A stretch of DNA of 64,000 bases from Daphnia carinata (GCF_022539665.2 NC_081335.1:1860001-1924000); one strand, 5' to 3'; counted from the first letter of the stretch, positions 12,345 through 26,420 are shown. Made by a program: numbers and translations. Notes: generated by a model from the letters alone, not told the origin.

Positions 12345-14270
12345 TTTGCGTGTAAAAAATTCCCTGTTTAGTTGGACATTATTTTCTTCGATCGTGATCT
12401 TTGCTTTTCTTCTCGGATTGACTCGGTTAGATGGGGCTTCTATCGGGATTCCCGATATTTTTTTTTTTCATGACGAACTTTGGCCTTTGCCCAATCGCCG
12501 AGTTGACGTAGAAAAAACTCTTTTGAAACATAACGCTCGCACGCACCCCAAAAAAAATATGAAAATCACCCACAGAACGCCAACAATCGTTTCAACAATT
12601 TCAAAGCGATTGCTGCGCTTTTCCCGAAACTTGTCAAGAGAACAGAAAATGGACAGAAAAAAAGAGTGGGGAAAGAAAAAAAATAAAATAAAATAAAAAT
12701 AAAGGTCAATGGCATTGGTACACGCGATGAACACCGGTCCATACTTGCAGGCGCCCCCGAACGACTGAACCAGAGACGGCCATTGGCCGACGGTGAGCCA
12801 ACCAATCATTCTACGTACACAAGCGATCCTCCGCGGGGGTTTGTTGTGACTGGACGTGTAGCACTGCATAGCAGTAGAGTGGTGTGTATATATATATATA
12901 TATATGTACGAGGCCGTTTGTGCGCGTTTCGCGGATGGCTTCACACACAATCATCTCGAGCCATCTCATCATCGATAATCAAATTGCTGATTGGAACCGG
13001 AGTAGAGTGTGTAGAAATGGAGGAGTGGAATCCAAACGCGTGTGTATACATGCTCACGTTCCTCTTCACTTTTTTTTTCTTCTGTTTTCTTTGTCTTCCT
13101 CTCTTTTCCGGGGGGAGAGAGTGGGGGGGGGGTGTAGTATAGGCAGTCCATCGGGAGTCATGTTGAGAAGAGACAAAAGAAGGAGATGGATCAAACGGCC
13201 TGGAACGGCATCGGGGAGACGGACGAACAAAACAAAAAATCTTCTTTTCGCCCACAACAAATGGTGATGGATGTGTCTCTGTCCGACCGTGAATAGAAAG
13301 AAAAGAACTGGTAGTGGTGGTGGCCATTTGTTTCCAACGGAGAAAGAAGGGGGGGAGAGAGAGAGGAAGGTAGCAGTAATAGAAATTGGTGGAGGGGAGT
13401 CAAATGAACTGAGAGATGTAGATTACATTACGAAAGAAAAAAAGAAGAAAAAGAAGAAGAAGGCCGAGGGCTTTTGTAGTAAAATGCAGTTCAAAGTTCT
13501 TTTCTTATTTTCTTATCGTGTCTGTGGTTTTTTTCGGGAAGAGCTCCTTTTTTTTTCAGATGGCGTTGGTGCATACAAGTCGCATTAGTTATCTTCTTTT
13601 CGTGTGTTTTCCCCCCACTTTTTTGCCTTTGGAATTTCTTCTTCTTTTCTTTTTTAGATTATAACATTAAGCCGGCGGATTTGATCTAGGCTCCCTGCTG
13701 GAGAAACGGAAATAAAAGCGACAGGATGCGCCGCAATGAAGCCGCTCATTTTCTTCTTCTTCTTCTTCTTCTTCTTTTTTTTTTTTTCCTTAATGTTCAA
13801 AATGGGCGACTCCAGGTGTTGATGAGGCTCGGAAAAAAGAAAAAAAAAAGAGAAGAAAAATTTTGTGGTAACAGTATGGAGGGAACGAGAGCTCACCACT
13901 TCGATTATGCGGCGCTTCAAGAAGAAACAAAAAAGAAAAATCGGTTCCGCCCACAAATGCGGTTCCGGCAAAGCAATTATTACCGTCCCTTTTTTTTTTT
14001 TTTCTTTCTGTGTGCGTTCGACGGTCGTTCTTTTGGTTGGTCAAAAGAAACGAAAAAAAAAAAAAAGAAATATAAATGTGTACCACATACACATAAAAAA
14101 AAAAATGGGGGAAATAGTTATTATGAAAAAAAGAAAAATGTCAAATGAAAAAAAAAAAAAAAAGTGGGTGGACTGGGAGGTGCAGAAATGTTGGCGCATT
14201 TGCTTCTTTCGCGAGGTGGTCATCAAAGAGTATCAAATAATAACTTCACTGGGAGTGGTGTCATAGAGTA

Positions 14271-14277
14271 TACGTAT
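14271..14277 (-). promoter_or_regulatory. abd-A: miR-iab-8-5p 7-mer site just after the abd-A stop
   Basis: AUACGUA on the abd-A strand matches nucleotides 2-8 of miR-iab-8-5p, about 200 nt past the stop codon and so within any plausible 3'UTR. The base opposite miRNA nucleotide 1 is not A, so it is a 7-mer rather than an 8-mer site. Confidence 0.4.
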
Positions 14278-14314
14278 GCGTGAGGGTATTGGATTGAAAC
14301 GGAAGTAGTTCACC

Positions 14315-14345
<31 letters not shown>

Positions 14346-14370
14346 TATAATAATAATAATAATAATAATC
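14315..14370. repeat. Compound microsatellite: poly(A) + (AT)n + (AAT)n
   Basis: A run of 27 A is followed by a short AT repeat and then seven or more TAA units, about 110 bp past the abd-A stop codon. It would be transcribed as a U-rich/AUU tract in the 3'UTR and is likely length-polymorphic. Confidence 0.9.
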
Positions 14371-14473
14371 GGCTAGTGGTTGGCCGCCTTATCTCTTTTT
14401 TTGTTTTTGTTTCAATGGCGATATTATGTGAATGTTTTGTTGTTGTCACCTGGGCTATTTGAAAAAAAAGCTC

Positions 14474-14977
<504 letters not shown>

Positions 14978-15675
14978 TTACATTAGCATGGCAAAATATA
15001 AGCGTACTTTTTTTTTTTTTTTTTTTTTTTTTTAAGCTAGCCATACAAAGAATGTATAATAAAATAGCACGAACGAAGGGGGAAAAAAAAAAAATAGAAG
15101 GGACGATGAGAGCCAGTCAAAACTGTAATTAACAGAGATAAATCATGGCGGGTCCGAGTTTTACTTTGCTTTAAAGGGAGGAGTGATTGTCGAAGTGAAC
15201 ACAACTCACAAAAAGACATGGGCGCATGCGGCAAGAACAGCGAATTATGTATTACACGCGTCTATCTCCCGAGTTCTCTTATAACTCCACCTCATCATCA
15301 TAATAAGAAAACACCCTTTTATTATTTTTTATTTTTTTATTTTTTCTTCACAAACCCAAAAAAGGGGATTCCTCTTCCGATACGAGCTAAACGAGGCCAG
15401 ACTTTGGTTTCTTTTCTAGCTAAAAGATGATTACAAAAATTGACTGGAGGGGGCCAAAAAAAAAAAAAGAAAAAGAAAAAGAAAAACATGTACGTGTATA
15501 GACTAAATGCGTACGTACAATATCTACGATATATGGTATTAGATAAATGTATTCCTTCGGTTTCTCCTCAAGCGTGCAATTATAGACAAGAAAACAGGGG
15601 CTTCCTGTTTGAAGGGGAGACTTGGGAAAAAAAAAAAGAAAATGTAGGATGCTAAGTCTTCGGTGGGGTTATTTC

Positions 15676-15703
15676 AAAAAAAAAAAAAAAAAAAAAAAAA
15701 AAA
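15676..15703. repeat. Poly(A) tract, 28 nt
   Basis: Twenty-eight consecutive A residues inside the large abd-A intron. Confidence 0.95.
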
Positions 15704-18511
15704 GAAGTTTCGTTCTTCTTCTTCTGCTTTTCTCTCCCCTTTTTTTTTTCCTTTGAACTTTCAGATACACACACACACGTACAATCCCCTGCGGTATACG
15801 TAACATTTTACCAGCCGGAGCCAAAAAGTCGGGAAGACCTTTCATGTCGTAATTCTTTTTCTTTTTTTTTTCTTTTGCTGGATGGCTGGGGGTAGTGTGC
15901 CCCTACACCCTCTCCCTCCCAACCCCAGACTTCTTTTCTTGGCAGCCTATCAGAGAGACCCTTTTTTTCTTTTTGCTCTTTGCTCGTGGAAATTGCTCTC
16001 GTCGGCCTGTGGGGTGGGTGGGATTTAGAAAGAGAGACACACATACACAGTCAAAAAGAATACATTTACAGTAGAAAAAGTCCCAAAAGGCCCCCAAGTA
16101 ACATATATCTATTGAGCTATGCGTGTCTGGCGGAGAGAGAAATATATATATATACATATATACAAGACAGGCCGACGTTATTCAATTGTTTCTCTTCTCC
16201 AGATGGTAGAGAGAGAGAGAGAGAGAAAAAAAAAAGGGGGGACCTTAGAAAGCCTGAAAAAAATGTGAGGGATGAAAATTGGTGAGCGTTACGTCAAAAC
16301 TGGGTGTATTGCTCTAGTGTATAGTATTATAGTTATGGTGGCACTAGCAGTAGTCATCGCCATGAAGATAAGTATAAAAGTAAAAGTAAAAACTAAAAAT
16401 AAATGGCTATTTTCGGTGTTTTGGCGATGACTACCGTACACTCTTAATATTATACGAGTTTTTTTTTTTTTTTTCTTCTCGGGTAGAAATGGCGGTGGAA
16501 ACGAAAAAAATGAGCAACAAAAAAAAAAAAAGAAAAAAGAAACGAACCCATCAGCGAAGGTTTTCTTCCAAACATTGCGCAATAACATGCAAACCACATG
16601 TTCCGCCAATGACTACACTCGGCAATTCTCGTTTTATTTTCAAGTCCCTTTTTTTTTTTCGCTGAAAAAATTCACCTAACGCAATTATTACAGCTATTTA
16701 CTTGTAGGCCTATAAACAGCTCATCTGCATACCATTCAAAACCGTCGCAACGTTTTATTTCTCGGTTCTACATGTCCGCAATTTTCTCTTTCTTCAATTT
16801 CTATTCCCAACCAAAAAATGACGACGTATACAGAAGAAATGGTTACATTACAATACCGCCAATCACACACACACACACACACACCACATTCTCAATTAGG
16901 AGAAGGCAAAAAGATAAACGCCATCCTTATTTTTTTTTTTTTTTTTTCTCTCCTTTTTTATTTCTATATATACCCCCCACCTTGCGTATGTAGGATAGTT
17001 GATTACACGGCAGAAAAAAGTTTTTGTCCTATCACCATTTTCTTATTTATTTATTTTTTTTTTTTTCCGAGTTTTTGCTTCTAAATCCGTGATGTATGTG
17101 CAACAACTTTGTTGTTACTGTTGTTTGAGTTGCGTATTATGTATCGTCTTTCTATACGTACGGGAAACTCACGTTTTGAAAAGAAAAAAAAAAAAAAAAA
17201 AAGTTTTCTCTCCCGCTTTCCAACACAATAGTTGCGTGACATGTTAAATATACAATCGGGAATGGGAAAGCTCGCACGGCATTTCAAAAAAAAAAAAAAA
17301 AAAAAAAAAAAACTGCCGTAGTTTTTTGGGCTGCCCTTGCGCACTGCAAAACACGCACAACTTACTATAGATACACAAACCTTCGTCGTATAATTTACGA
17401 GTCGGGAAATTTATGAAAATTGCACGCCGCGCACCGCTTCATTTTTTTTTTTTGTTTCCCCCCCTTCTCGTCGATGTGTTACACGGCGAGCACAGCCCAT
17501 GGAAGAAAGAAAAAAAAAAAAAAAGGGAGGAGAGGGAGGCGCCCAATGGCCTCACTTCAATATTGACTCACTTTGAATAGCGCTATTTTCAAGGTAGTAA
17601 CATTTGGATTGATGCAGTTCAACGGCCACTTTTAGGCGGTTCGAGCTCGTCCATATAGCCTATAAGACCTATCCCTAACTAACTCTTTTGAATGATATAA
17701 CACACACACATTGCCTTCTTCAACTTCTTCTTCTTCTTCTTTTAGCTCTTTTACACCATAGAGGCTATACGCAGTGTATTGAAGTCATCTATCGACGTCG
17801 ACACATTTCACCTTGAACGCCAATATCTTTTTTCTTTTTTTTTCTTTTAACGCGCAAAGAGAGACGAACCGAGACGGGTGCATCGAGTCCGTTCATTTTG
17901 TCATTTAATGAACATAAGGAAAAGAATAAAAAGTGTCAGCAACGAAAAAAAAAAAAAGAAAGAAAAGCGGCTTCTATTGCCACGGCAACAGCATTAAATT
18001 TACTCGATTTTTTTTTTTTGGGGGGGGGGGGAGAAGGATTTTTCATCTTGTCTCACGTTTGAAAGAAAAACCATTCAATTTCGTTTTTAGTTAGTTTCAA
18101 AATAAACCGTCCAATCCGAAACGAGTATTTAACTAACACCAAAATCAAGAGAAATTTTTTTAAAAGAAATCTATCGACATTCAGCTTCAAATGAAATAGT
18201 TCTGGAGTTAAAGACAAACTTATTTAGTGAAGACGTACGCAAGTTTCCGTTGCTATTCTCGTCGCCGGATGCCGTCGGGTTTAAAGCCGGGCGACGGAAA
18301 ACTTTCAAAAATTTCCACAACGTTTGTCGGAAGGGAGTATTAGGCTGATATATTATTGCACAAGCGTTTCTTTCAATTTGGGAGATGTTGAAACACGTTC
18401 GTTTCCCTGACATATTTTTTTTTTTTTTTTTTTTTATTTTAATTTTTTTTTCAAAATATACCTTTACCCCCCTTTCCCCAACGGTAGATAAATATAAATA
18501 CACGCCTCTAT

Positions 18512-18547
18512 TAGGCCTACACACGGGCCATTTACTGTGTAGGCCTA
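18512..18547. repeat. Perfect inverted repeat built from TAGGCCTA
   Basis: The arms TAGGCCTACACA (18512-18523) and TGTGTAGGCCTA (18536-18547) are exact reverse complements separated by 12 nt, so the segment can form a 12-bp hairpin. Each arm contains the 8-bp palindrome TAGGCCTA that recurs through the window. Confidence 0.85.
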
Positions 18548-19068
18548 CCGAGGAAGTCGGCTACAACGCAAGCTCGGCGCAAACTCAAATGCTGAACAAA
18601 AAAAATTCAATATGCAACAAATTACGAAGACCCACAAATCTCGTTGAATGTTTTTACTCGCGTCAGCCCATGGGCCTACTATGCACACACGCATATCGAT
18701 ACGCACACCGTTTATGCACAACATGCGCGGGGCTGCCCTGTAACGTAATCAGGATCCGTCGTCTCCATTTACCCCCGGCTCTACGTCCAATACATATTGA
18801 AACAAACTTTGCATACGAAGAGAGAAGAAAAACGTCATGAGCCAAGAACGGCAGCAGCAATATACGGATCAGTTGGAACCGGTCTCACATGAAATGTATA
18901 TATATATATATGACATAGAGAAGCGAAAAAAAAAACTCTATAGGCCTATATACATTCAATGATGTGAATTAACGTTAGAAATAACGGCACGACAGAGGCT
19001 GCTGACAGCACCAGAAAGACGATCTTTTTCCATATAACTTTTTTTTTTTCATCCTCCTCCTCCCCCCT

Positions 19069-19104
<36 letters not shown>

Positions 19105-19138
19105 TAAATAAATAAATAAATATATATATATATATATA
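19069..19138. repeat. Symmetric compound microsatellite (TA)n-(AATA)n-(TA)n
   Basis: About 70 bp of pure A/T: a TA block, about seven AATA units, then another TA block. The outer TA blocks can pair into a long AT hairpin or cruciform. It lies in the abd-A intron and is probably hypervariable. Confidence 0.95.
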
Positions 19139-20513
19139 AGGCAGGCTGCAGTAGCAAACTAATTTGATAGCCGCGCCTCGTATATCTCTCGGTCTAACGC
19201 AAGAAAGAAAGAAGAGAAAAAAAAAAAAAAAAAAAAAAGGAAGAAGCCAGCAGTGAGACTGTACTCTAATATACTATTTGGAATTGCTACTTCTACTGCT
19301 ACTACTATATCTCTTTTGTTTTTGTTACATTTCCAGCGCTCTCTCCTTGATTTATTGATATGTTTCCCGCACAGACGAGAGAGGCAGCCGATTTTTGTTT
19401 TTGTTTTGTTTTGTTTTTTCGAAAGAAAGAAAAGTCTTTTGAAGAAAAAAAAAAACAAAAACAAGAAGATGCTGAGGCGACTATTGCCTTCGTGCCGTCA
19501 TGTGAAAAAGCCTAAAAGACGTTGGCAATCGAGAGTCGCCCTTTTTAGATGTAGTATATTGCACGGCTGCAGTTGTAGACGTTCCATTAAGAGACGACAT
19601 GCAATGGCCCTAATACATGTTTCTCGTTGTTATGCCAGCAGATGCTGCAGTTTTTCTTTTTTCGACGCAACTTGACTTACATCGTCATTTCTATACGGGC
19701 CCTATAATACTTGAACATTTAGGTCTATTCATGCTAGTCATTAAAGCCATAACTGTACATCTTATCAAAGTTGCCCGTGTAAGTTATTTTCTACGCCGAA
19801 TCAGTGGGGGAAACACACTCTTTTTTGAAAAGACTTTCTTCTGGCCAAAAAAAGGGGGGGGGGGAAGACGATTGGAGAATATAAAATGCACCTTGCGCAG
19901 TGTTCTTTCCATCTATAATTAGAGGCAAAAAAAAAAAAAAAAAAAAAGTGGGCGTGGCCCTCGCCATATTACAGCTTTTACGCTACGTGCGCGTGTAAAG
20001 CTCTCTATAGTTACGCGCGCACAGACACACGAAAATAAAGAGGGGGTAACGAGCAAAAACGCAAAAGGGTTTCTTTCTTACTAAAAAGAGCAAAAGAAAA
20101 AAAAAAAAATCAAATTTTGGACGCCGACTAGGCTCTTTTAAATATATGCGGGACCAATGTCGGTCGAGCTTGAAAGACTCGAAGAAAAAAAAAAAAAAAA
20201 AGACTTTTCCTCTTGTTGTTGGTTGGTTGGTCATGTGCATGTTTGCGCACATGAATAACTCAACGCTCTATACTTTGGGATCCATTAAACAACTCACAAA
20301 CACACACACACACACACACAGACGAGAAAAAGGAAGAATCTGAAAAGGGGGTTGAGCCTTTGCACGCAACAACCCCCAAACAAAACCAGAAAAGAAAATG
20401 ATGGACTGCCGAGAAATGGGAACGCGGCGACGTCCCGCCTTTTTGGCTTTCAACAACACGGAGAAAAAAAAAAAAAAAAAAGTTAAGCGCCTTGTTACTG
20501 TGAATAGATCACG

Positions 20514-20545
<32 letters not shown>
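20514..20545. repeat. Poly(A) tract, 32 nt
   Basis: An uninterrupted run of 32 A, within a cluster of several long A runs between 20460 and 20725. Confidence 0.95.
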
Positions 20546-20547
<2 letters not shown>

Positions 20548-23500
20548 CTTCTGCCTGAATAAAAAAAAAAAAAAGAAAAACGAAAGAACCCCGACGGGTT
20601 GAGAGTCCCGCGTGTCTGTTGTGCAGACCCTTTATTCTTTGTCGAACGCATTGAAGCTCATCGATGAAGCAGGACCGAAGCTCATTATTATATAAACCGA
20701 AGAAAAAAAAAAAAAAAAAAGAAAAGAAAAAAGTTATTATTTCTCTTAAAAAAAGAAACAAAAATATTCCATGAACATTGTATATAGTAGCATAATAATG
20801 ATGACGACTTCTTCGCGGTTTCTTGCCAACCAGCGGGGGAGGACAGCGGAGTTTTTTTTTTCTTTTTTTTTTTTCGTTTCGTGCGTTAAAAAAAAAAGAA
20901 AAAATGAAGAAAAAATCCGTCGGCCATTCCCTCAAGTAACACGCACACAGAGTACGCGAGCAATACGTGGTACGTTGCAAAGAACGAAACAAGAGAAAGA
21001 CGACCATTTAATACGTAAAAATGGTGCCTGGCACAGTCGAACGAAACAGCCTCCGACTTGTGTGTAAAAGCATGTGCTGAAATTACCGCAAGAGCCTCGT
21101 TACACACCGCTATACAGACGCCGACTTCGTTCTGTTCAAATGACGGCTGTACCGTAGTCGTAGCGAACAAGTTCAATCTACTTTTGTAGAAACAGACGGG
21201 CGCTTAATAAAGTCAATCGAAATAGCAGTGCCCCCTCAAACAACCGCGTATAATACACATCATCGGGCTTTATCTCTCTATAGATAGATTTATTGAACTA
21301 TATAAACTACATGTACACACACCAGACGGCCGTCGGAGACTGTGCCATGCGGTCTGCTGGACGGTTATATCGAACGGCCAAGAAAGAAACAAGAAAAAAA
21401 AAAAAAAAAAAAAAAAACTAAATTATTTACGATAGTTATTAGTTTTTTTTTTTTTTTTTTACTTGATAAAAATGGCCGATTGGCGAAGAGAACTCATCGT
21501 AAAAAAAAAAATACAAAACAAAAAGGTCGATCGCAAGAAACCCACAGACAATACGGCGGAACGATAATAGTTTTGAAGGTAATAAGGTATAATACCTACA
21601 ACAAACTATAACGCACACACACACACACGCGTACACACGGAGAGAGTAAAAACGAAACAAAAACAAAAAATAACATCAGATAGATGTAATAATATTAAAA
21701 GAAGATGATCGCTGTCGTCATTGTCGTCGGGAATTCGAAAAGACAAAAAAAAAAAAGGAGTGCGAGAGAGTTTTGGAAATAAGTGCCATTCTTTTATAGT
21801 TGCGGCGTCGGCATCGGTTTCCCGTCTTTTCTTTCCTTTGAGAACAAAAACGAAAGAAAAAAAAAAAAAAAAAAAACACATTTTTTTTTTTCTCTCTCTT
21901 TCGCCGGTGGGAATTTTAAATGAATACTTTGCGACGATGATTATGTCTATTGTGAAGAAGAAGAAGAAGAAAATCTTTTTTATTCGCCCTCTTTTGTTCT
22001 CCAAACATTTTCCTTTTTTATACATCCCGCAATTGAATATATATTTACCTATTTATATACGCAACAAAAGGATAAAGCGAAAAAAAAAAAAAAAATGTTA
22101 AGATGATGAAAAAGTTTGGGGAATTTTAGTGGACGAGAAAAAAGAGACGAAGAAAACCGAAATGTGCGCGTAATGAGCGCGCTCCTCTTCTGAACGGCGA
22201 TGAACACTCAACTTTGATTGCTACTAGGCTATTTGACCTTATCTTTATCCCTTTTTAACGGCCAATTTTGATTAGACGGAATTGTTTTTGCTTTTTTTTT
22301 TTTTTACCCTTTTTTTTTTTTTTTTTTTGTTCCTCGTTGGCGTTTGAATTGCAGCGGAAACGGCAACGCCACACCAAATGCAATGCAAATAGCTGAAAGA
22401 TATAGGCCTATATCAGAGAACGGCGATTGCCCCTCAACGATTGCCACTTCTTCGGTGAAACGGGCCCCACCGTTTAGGGCTATCGAAAATGGGCGAATCG
22501 AGCGGCGACACTTTCGGGGAGAAACACACAGCGATTTCGTTCTTTTACCCACTCGAATAACAATGATAGTAAAAAAACAAAAACAAAGCGAAACAAATGA
22601 AAACAACACTGGAAATGACGTGTAAAACAAGCGAACAAACAACACACGCACTACTCGAAAAAAAAAAATGTTCGTTTTTTTTTCATTCCGCTATCTAAAG
22701 AATTGTTTGTTCAAACATTTTGAAAACGAGCCGAAAAGTTTTTGAATACTGGCCGATATCAGACACTGGAACCAACTGTTTTTGGTGGACGAGATTGCCC
22801 AAGTGCAGAGAGAGAGGTGAACTACGAGTACGAGCAAAATCAAATGAAAATTGAAGAAGGTGGATGGGGAGGAGGTCCGAAAAAGAGTTTCAACATCTAT
22901 CTATAGCAGAGGACGTAAAAACGAAAGAAAAGTTAGTTTCAACCCTTTTTACAACCTTCGGAACTTGGGTTATTTTCTATCTTCAGAATAGCAAGAAAAC
23001 CATTTTTTATGAGTTTATGATGCAACCCCCTCTAACCCAATATACGTATTTGGGGGGTGGGGGGCCTAGGCCGATGAACTCGAAGGCCAAAGGGTTGCTG
23101 ATAGCCTCAAAGAGTTTCCAATAAGCCACCCCGTCCCTCACAGTTGCGTAGGAGACATCTTTTCAACATGGTTTTTTTTTTAGGAGGTAAAGAAAGAAAA
23201 GGGACTCTCTGGATGACCCGACACCCGCCCCGACAATTCTAGAAAAGCTCACCCCTTTTTATAGATAAGAAAATATCCAAACGAAAGAGACTGTAGGCCA
23301 AAAAAAAAAAAAAAAAAAAAAAAAGGGTCAAGGCGGTCGAAAAGCCGAAATAAAAAAATTTAAAAGGACCCCGAAAAAAGTTATACAAAACTCTCCCCCC
23401 CCCCTTTTTTTTTTCTTCTTATAAAACATTATAAGAGTACAAGAATGAAAAAGTACGGCACCCTTGGCTCATCCTTCTTTTTTTTTTCTTTTTTTTTTTT

Positions 23501-24310
23501 CAAGTAACCCTTTGCAATTGGATTTTACAACCTTTGTGCGCCGCTGTTATAAAATAAAATAAAATAAAAAAAAGCCTCTTTTCATCCTCTTTTCCATCTT
23601 GGGCTCTTAGTGTCGCCATCTTATGCAGCGCAGCAGCCTCCGCATTTTATATGATACACTATATAACCCCTCCCCGGACCAAAACAAAAAAGAAAAAAAA
23701 ACTATATTGCACCGAGCTGTCCGTCTTCTCATGGCCCAGTTTTTTTTTTTTCGGTTGTCCATCTTTTATAACCCTTCGTCCCACGCCCTAAAAGTTCCAC
23801 TCTTTCCGTCCCTTTTTTTTTCTTGCCTCATCCGTCTACGAAAAACCATCCGAATGTTACATGTTGTTCCTTCGCGTCAGTTATTGAAGGCCTTCTTTTT
23901 TAGCCTCGAGAAGAAGACGAATGAAATACCACCTTAAAGGGTTATCTTTAAGTAAATCCATATATTACGAGAGGATGTCCGAGAAAGAAAGAAAAAAAAA
24001 ATAAAATAAAAATAACCGAACTTTTCCAAACCGACAGAGAGAGAGAGATGGAGGGAAAAAAAAAATCAAATCGTGGAACATTGCACGTTCCGATATGCGT
24101 AACCCGTTTGTTGATACGGAAGGGTTGGCCGTGATGTCACAACAGCGACATTTTTTAGCTCCTATTTTTATTGTGATTTTTATTTAAGGCTTCCAAAATA
24201 TCGTAAAAAACAAAAAAAAAAAATCGAAGGGGTTGTGCTCTCGATTTTTTTTCCAAACAGAATCGTTTTCGATGTCATCGAGTGAACAAGTGAAAATCAA
24301 CGTCGACATG

Positions 24311-24341
<31 letters not shown>

Positions 24342-26092
24342 AAAAAAAAAAATCGGATTACAATCGTGCACCAAGTGACGTGAAAGTGAATCAACCAAAA
24401 GTGGCAGCTGTACTGCGCAAACAACAATTATGAAAAATGGCCGGGATAAAAAGGCGATAGCGCCACCAGAGTTCAAACGGGCGGCGCAGAAGTATAGGCA
24501 CACGCAAAACAACGGCGCACAGTCATCAAAACTGGTATGGCCCTTTTTCTTTTATTCGCCTCTTTTTCTTATGTGTCTGCATGTTATTTGTTGTTGCTGT
24601 TAAAGAGTCCTCATTGCCTGCCTCCCCAATTGGTTTTTTTTTTCTTCTCTGCACTATATTGCTCGGCCATTTAATGCCTCGTAGGATAGAATACAGAAAA
24701 CACAGAGAGAAAGAAAAAAAAAAAGAACGGCATTTTCTGCTTTTATATTCCCTCTTTTTTTCTTTCTTTCTCGTTTGAAATAACAAAGTTAAGGATATTG
24801 TAGACGTCGTTTTCGGGTGATTCGATTGTGCCATAGACGAAAGGAAAACAAACAAGCGAACCCTCCCGAAAATAGAGAGAAAGACAAGCAAACGACCAAT
24901 GAGAAATGTACGCCGGAGTGAGTTGGTTTGCCAATGAAAAGACACTATGGTTCTATTACAGAGTTAAAAAAAGGAAAGCACAAAAAAAAAAAAAAAAAAT
25001 ACAATAGCAGTTGCTCGTTACGTGTACGTAGAAGATAGACGAGGGCAAAATACGTACGGGTCACGCAAACATTTCGGGACGACGGCCTGTCCACACGCCA
25101 CACGTTTCTGTCGCCTCCGTTGTTCTACCGAGTAAAAAACAGGACTCACGAAAAAAAAAAAAATGCAACTCTCGATTTTGTTCTCTATTCGTGTTCGTCT
25201 TGGTGCGGGCAATATAAGGGTATTTTAATGATGAAGGCCATCAAGAAAAGAAAGAAAAGGGCGGACATGAGGAGCTTTAAAAAAAAAAAACCCAGCAGAT
25301 GCACGAGTCCGCTCGCGCCCAGATTTTCACGATTTTGTGTGCGCGCCACACACATTGGATCCATCTGGCTCCGCTCATCTCTCTCCGGGGTTGCTGGAAC
25401 GTCGTTTCAAACAAGACGGAAACCATCCAGTAACAACAGCGAAAAAGAAAAGAAAAGAGAGAGAAAAAAGGGGAACACGATCGATGACTGGCCGAGTTTG
25501 CGCCGTTCGAAACGAGACAAAACAGCCGCAAGAAAAAAAAAAAAAAAATCTCCTCTCACGTTAAAAACAGAAATCAAAAGAATTGAACTTTAGATGCCAA
25601 ACAGTTATATCGAGCGCAAATGATGCAATAATATCTAACGCAATTTGAGGCTTTTTTTTTTCTTTCCACATTCTTGGCTGGACTTTTTTTTTTTTATTTT
25701 CTCTCTTTTTTTTTTTTCAACCCCTGGACTTTGAAGAGGACGGCCCGCTAGATGGATATTACATATACAATTCAAAGAAGAAGAAAAAAAAATACAAGAG
25801 GGGATGGCCAATGTTATTTTTTGGAGGAGTAGTCGTCGTTGGCCAACGAGAGGGGCGAAATCATATTGATCGCCATAATTCTCTTTAGTTGATTGAGGGG
25901 GGGGGGGAGGAAAGAGGAGGGTGAATCCCGATATTATTATTTTTTTTTTTTTTTTGCTCTTTTCCCCTTGCCTTTTGCGGGAGTAAGCGTGTGTGTGTGT
26001 ACGACGAGCCAAAAAATGCACAGACAAACATTTCTTTTAAGCTCCTCCTTCTCTTCCATTTTCAGAAAAGTCTTCTTTTTTTTCTATCTCTC

Positions 26093-26117
26093 TGTGTGTG
26101 TGTGTGTGTGTGTGTGT
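26093..26117. repeat. (TG)n microsatellite
   Basis: About 12 TG units, followed 100 bp later by a (GA)n tract. Confidence 0.93.
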
Positions 26118-26159
26118 AGACTAGACTATACGTAGCCGGCCCTGTCACATAAAGCAGAT

Positions 26160-26218
26160 GAAACTGGCGGGCGGGCGGTCCCCGCGAGGAGGGAAGGACG
26201 TCGAAAGCGAATGGAAAC

Positions 26219-26253
<35 letters not shown>

Positions 26254-26420
26254 AAGACGAATACGTTCAAAGAAGAAGAAAAAAAAAAGCAATCTTGAAT
26301 GCGGTTGGGTGCCCCGAAGCTCCTTGAGCTCCGGAGCTGAGCAGCCGCCATATTAAAATAGGGAAAAAGGAAAGGAGGGGAGGACAAGACGAAGGACGAA
26401 CGGCCATGCCAGCTGAGGTA
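26160..26420. promoter_or_regulatory. GA-tract plus GCCAT cluster, PRE-like composition
   Basis: This GC-richer intronic stretch holds an uninterrupted (GA)n tract at 26223-26249 (multiple GAGAG, the GAGA-factor core), the palindrome AGCTCCGGAGCT near 26322, GCCGCCATATT near 26343 and CGGCCATGCC near 26402. GCCAT is the core recognised by PHO/YY1. Drosophila bithorax-complex Polycomb response elements combine GAGAG and GCCAT motifs. Both motifs are short and common, so this is only a composition-based candidate. Confidence 0.2.

Larger units (their letters stand above)
8622..14473 (-). other. abd-A: Inferred abd-A 3' untranslated region
   Basis: This stretch directly follows the abd-A stop codon (14474-14476) on the transcribed strand and contains no coding sequence. 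The main support for it being transcribed is a cluster of perfect miR-iab-8-5p seed-match sites at 10185-12344 and a further 7-mer at 14271-14277, all in the orientation that places them in the abd-A mRNA. Long 3'UTRs carrying iab-4/iab-8 sites are established for Drosophila bithorax-complex Hox genes. The end at 8622 is a guess; the region up to 10185 is better supported than the rest. Low-complexity A-rich, TAA and GA tracts interrupt it. Confidence 0.45.

Noticed and set aside
17760-17830. Possible abd-A linker exon resembling DDFN
   Set aside because: The minus-strand reading ...SIDDFNT... lacks suitable splice sites and the phase needed to join exon 1 and the homeobox exon; the 33878-33925 segment fits far better.
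20268-22101. Cluster of 90-170 residue open frames on both strands
   Set aside because: All are runs of Phe or Lys from poly(A)/poly(T) tracts joined by random sequence. No domain, start context or codon bias supports any of them.
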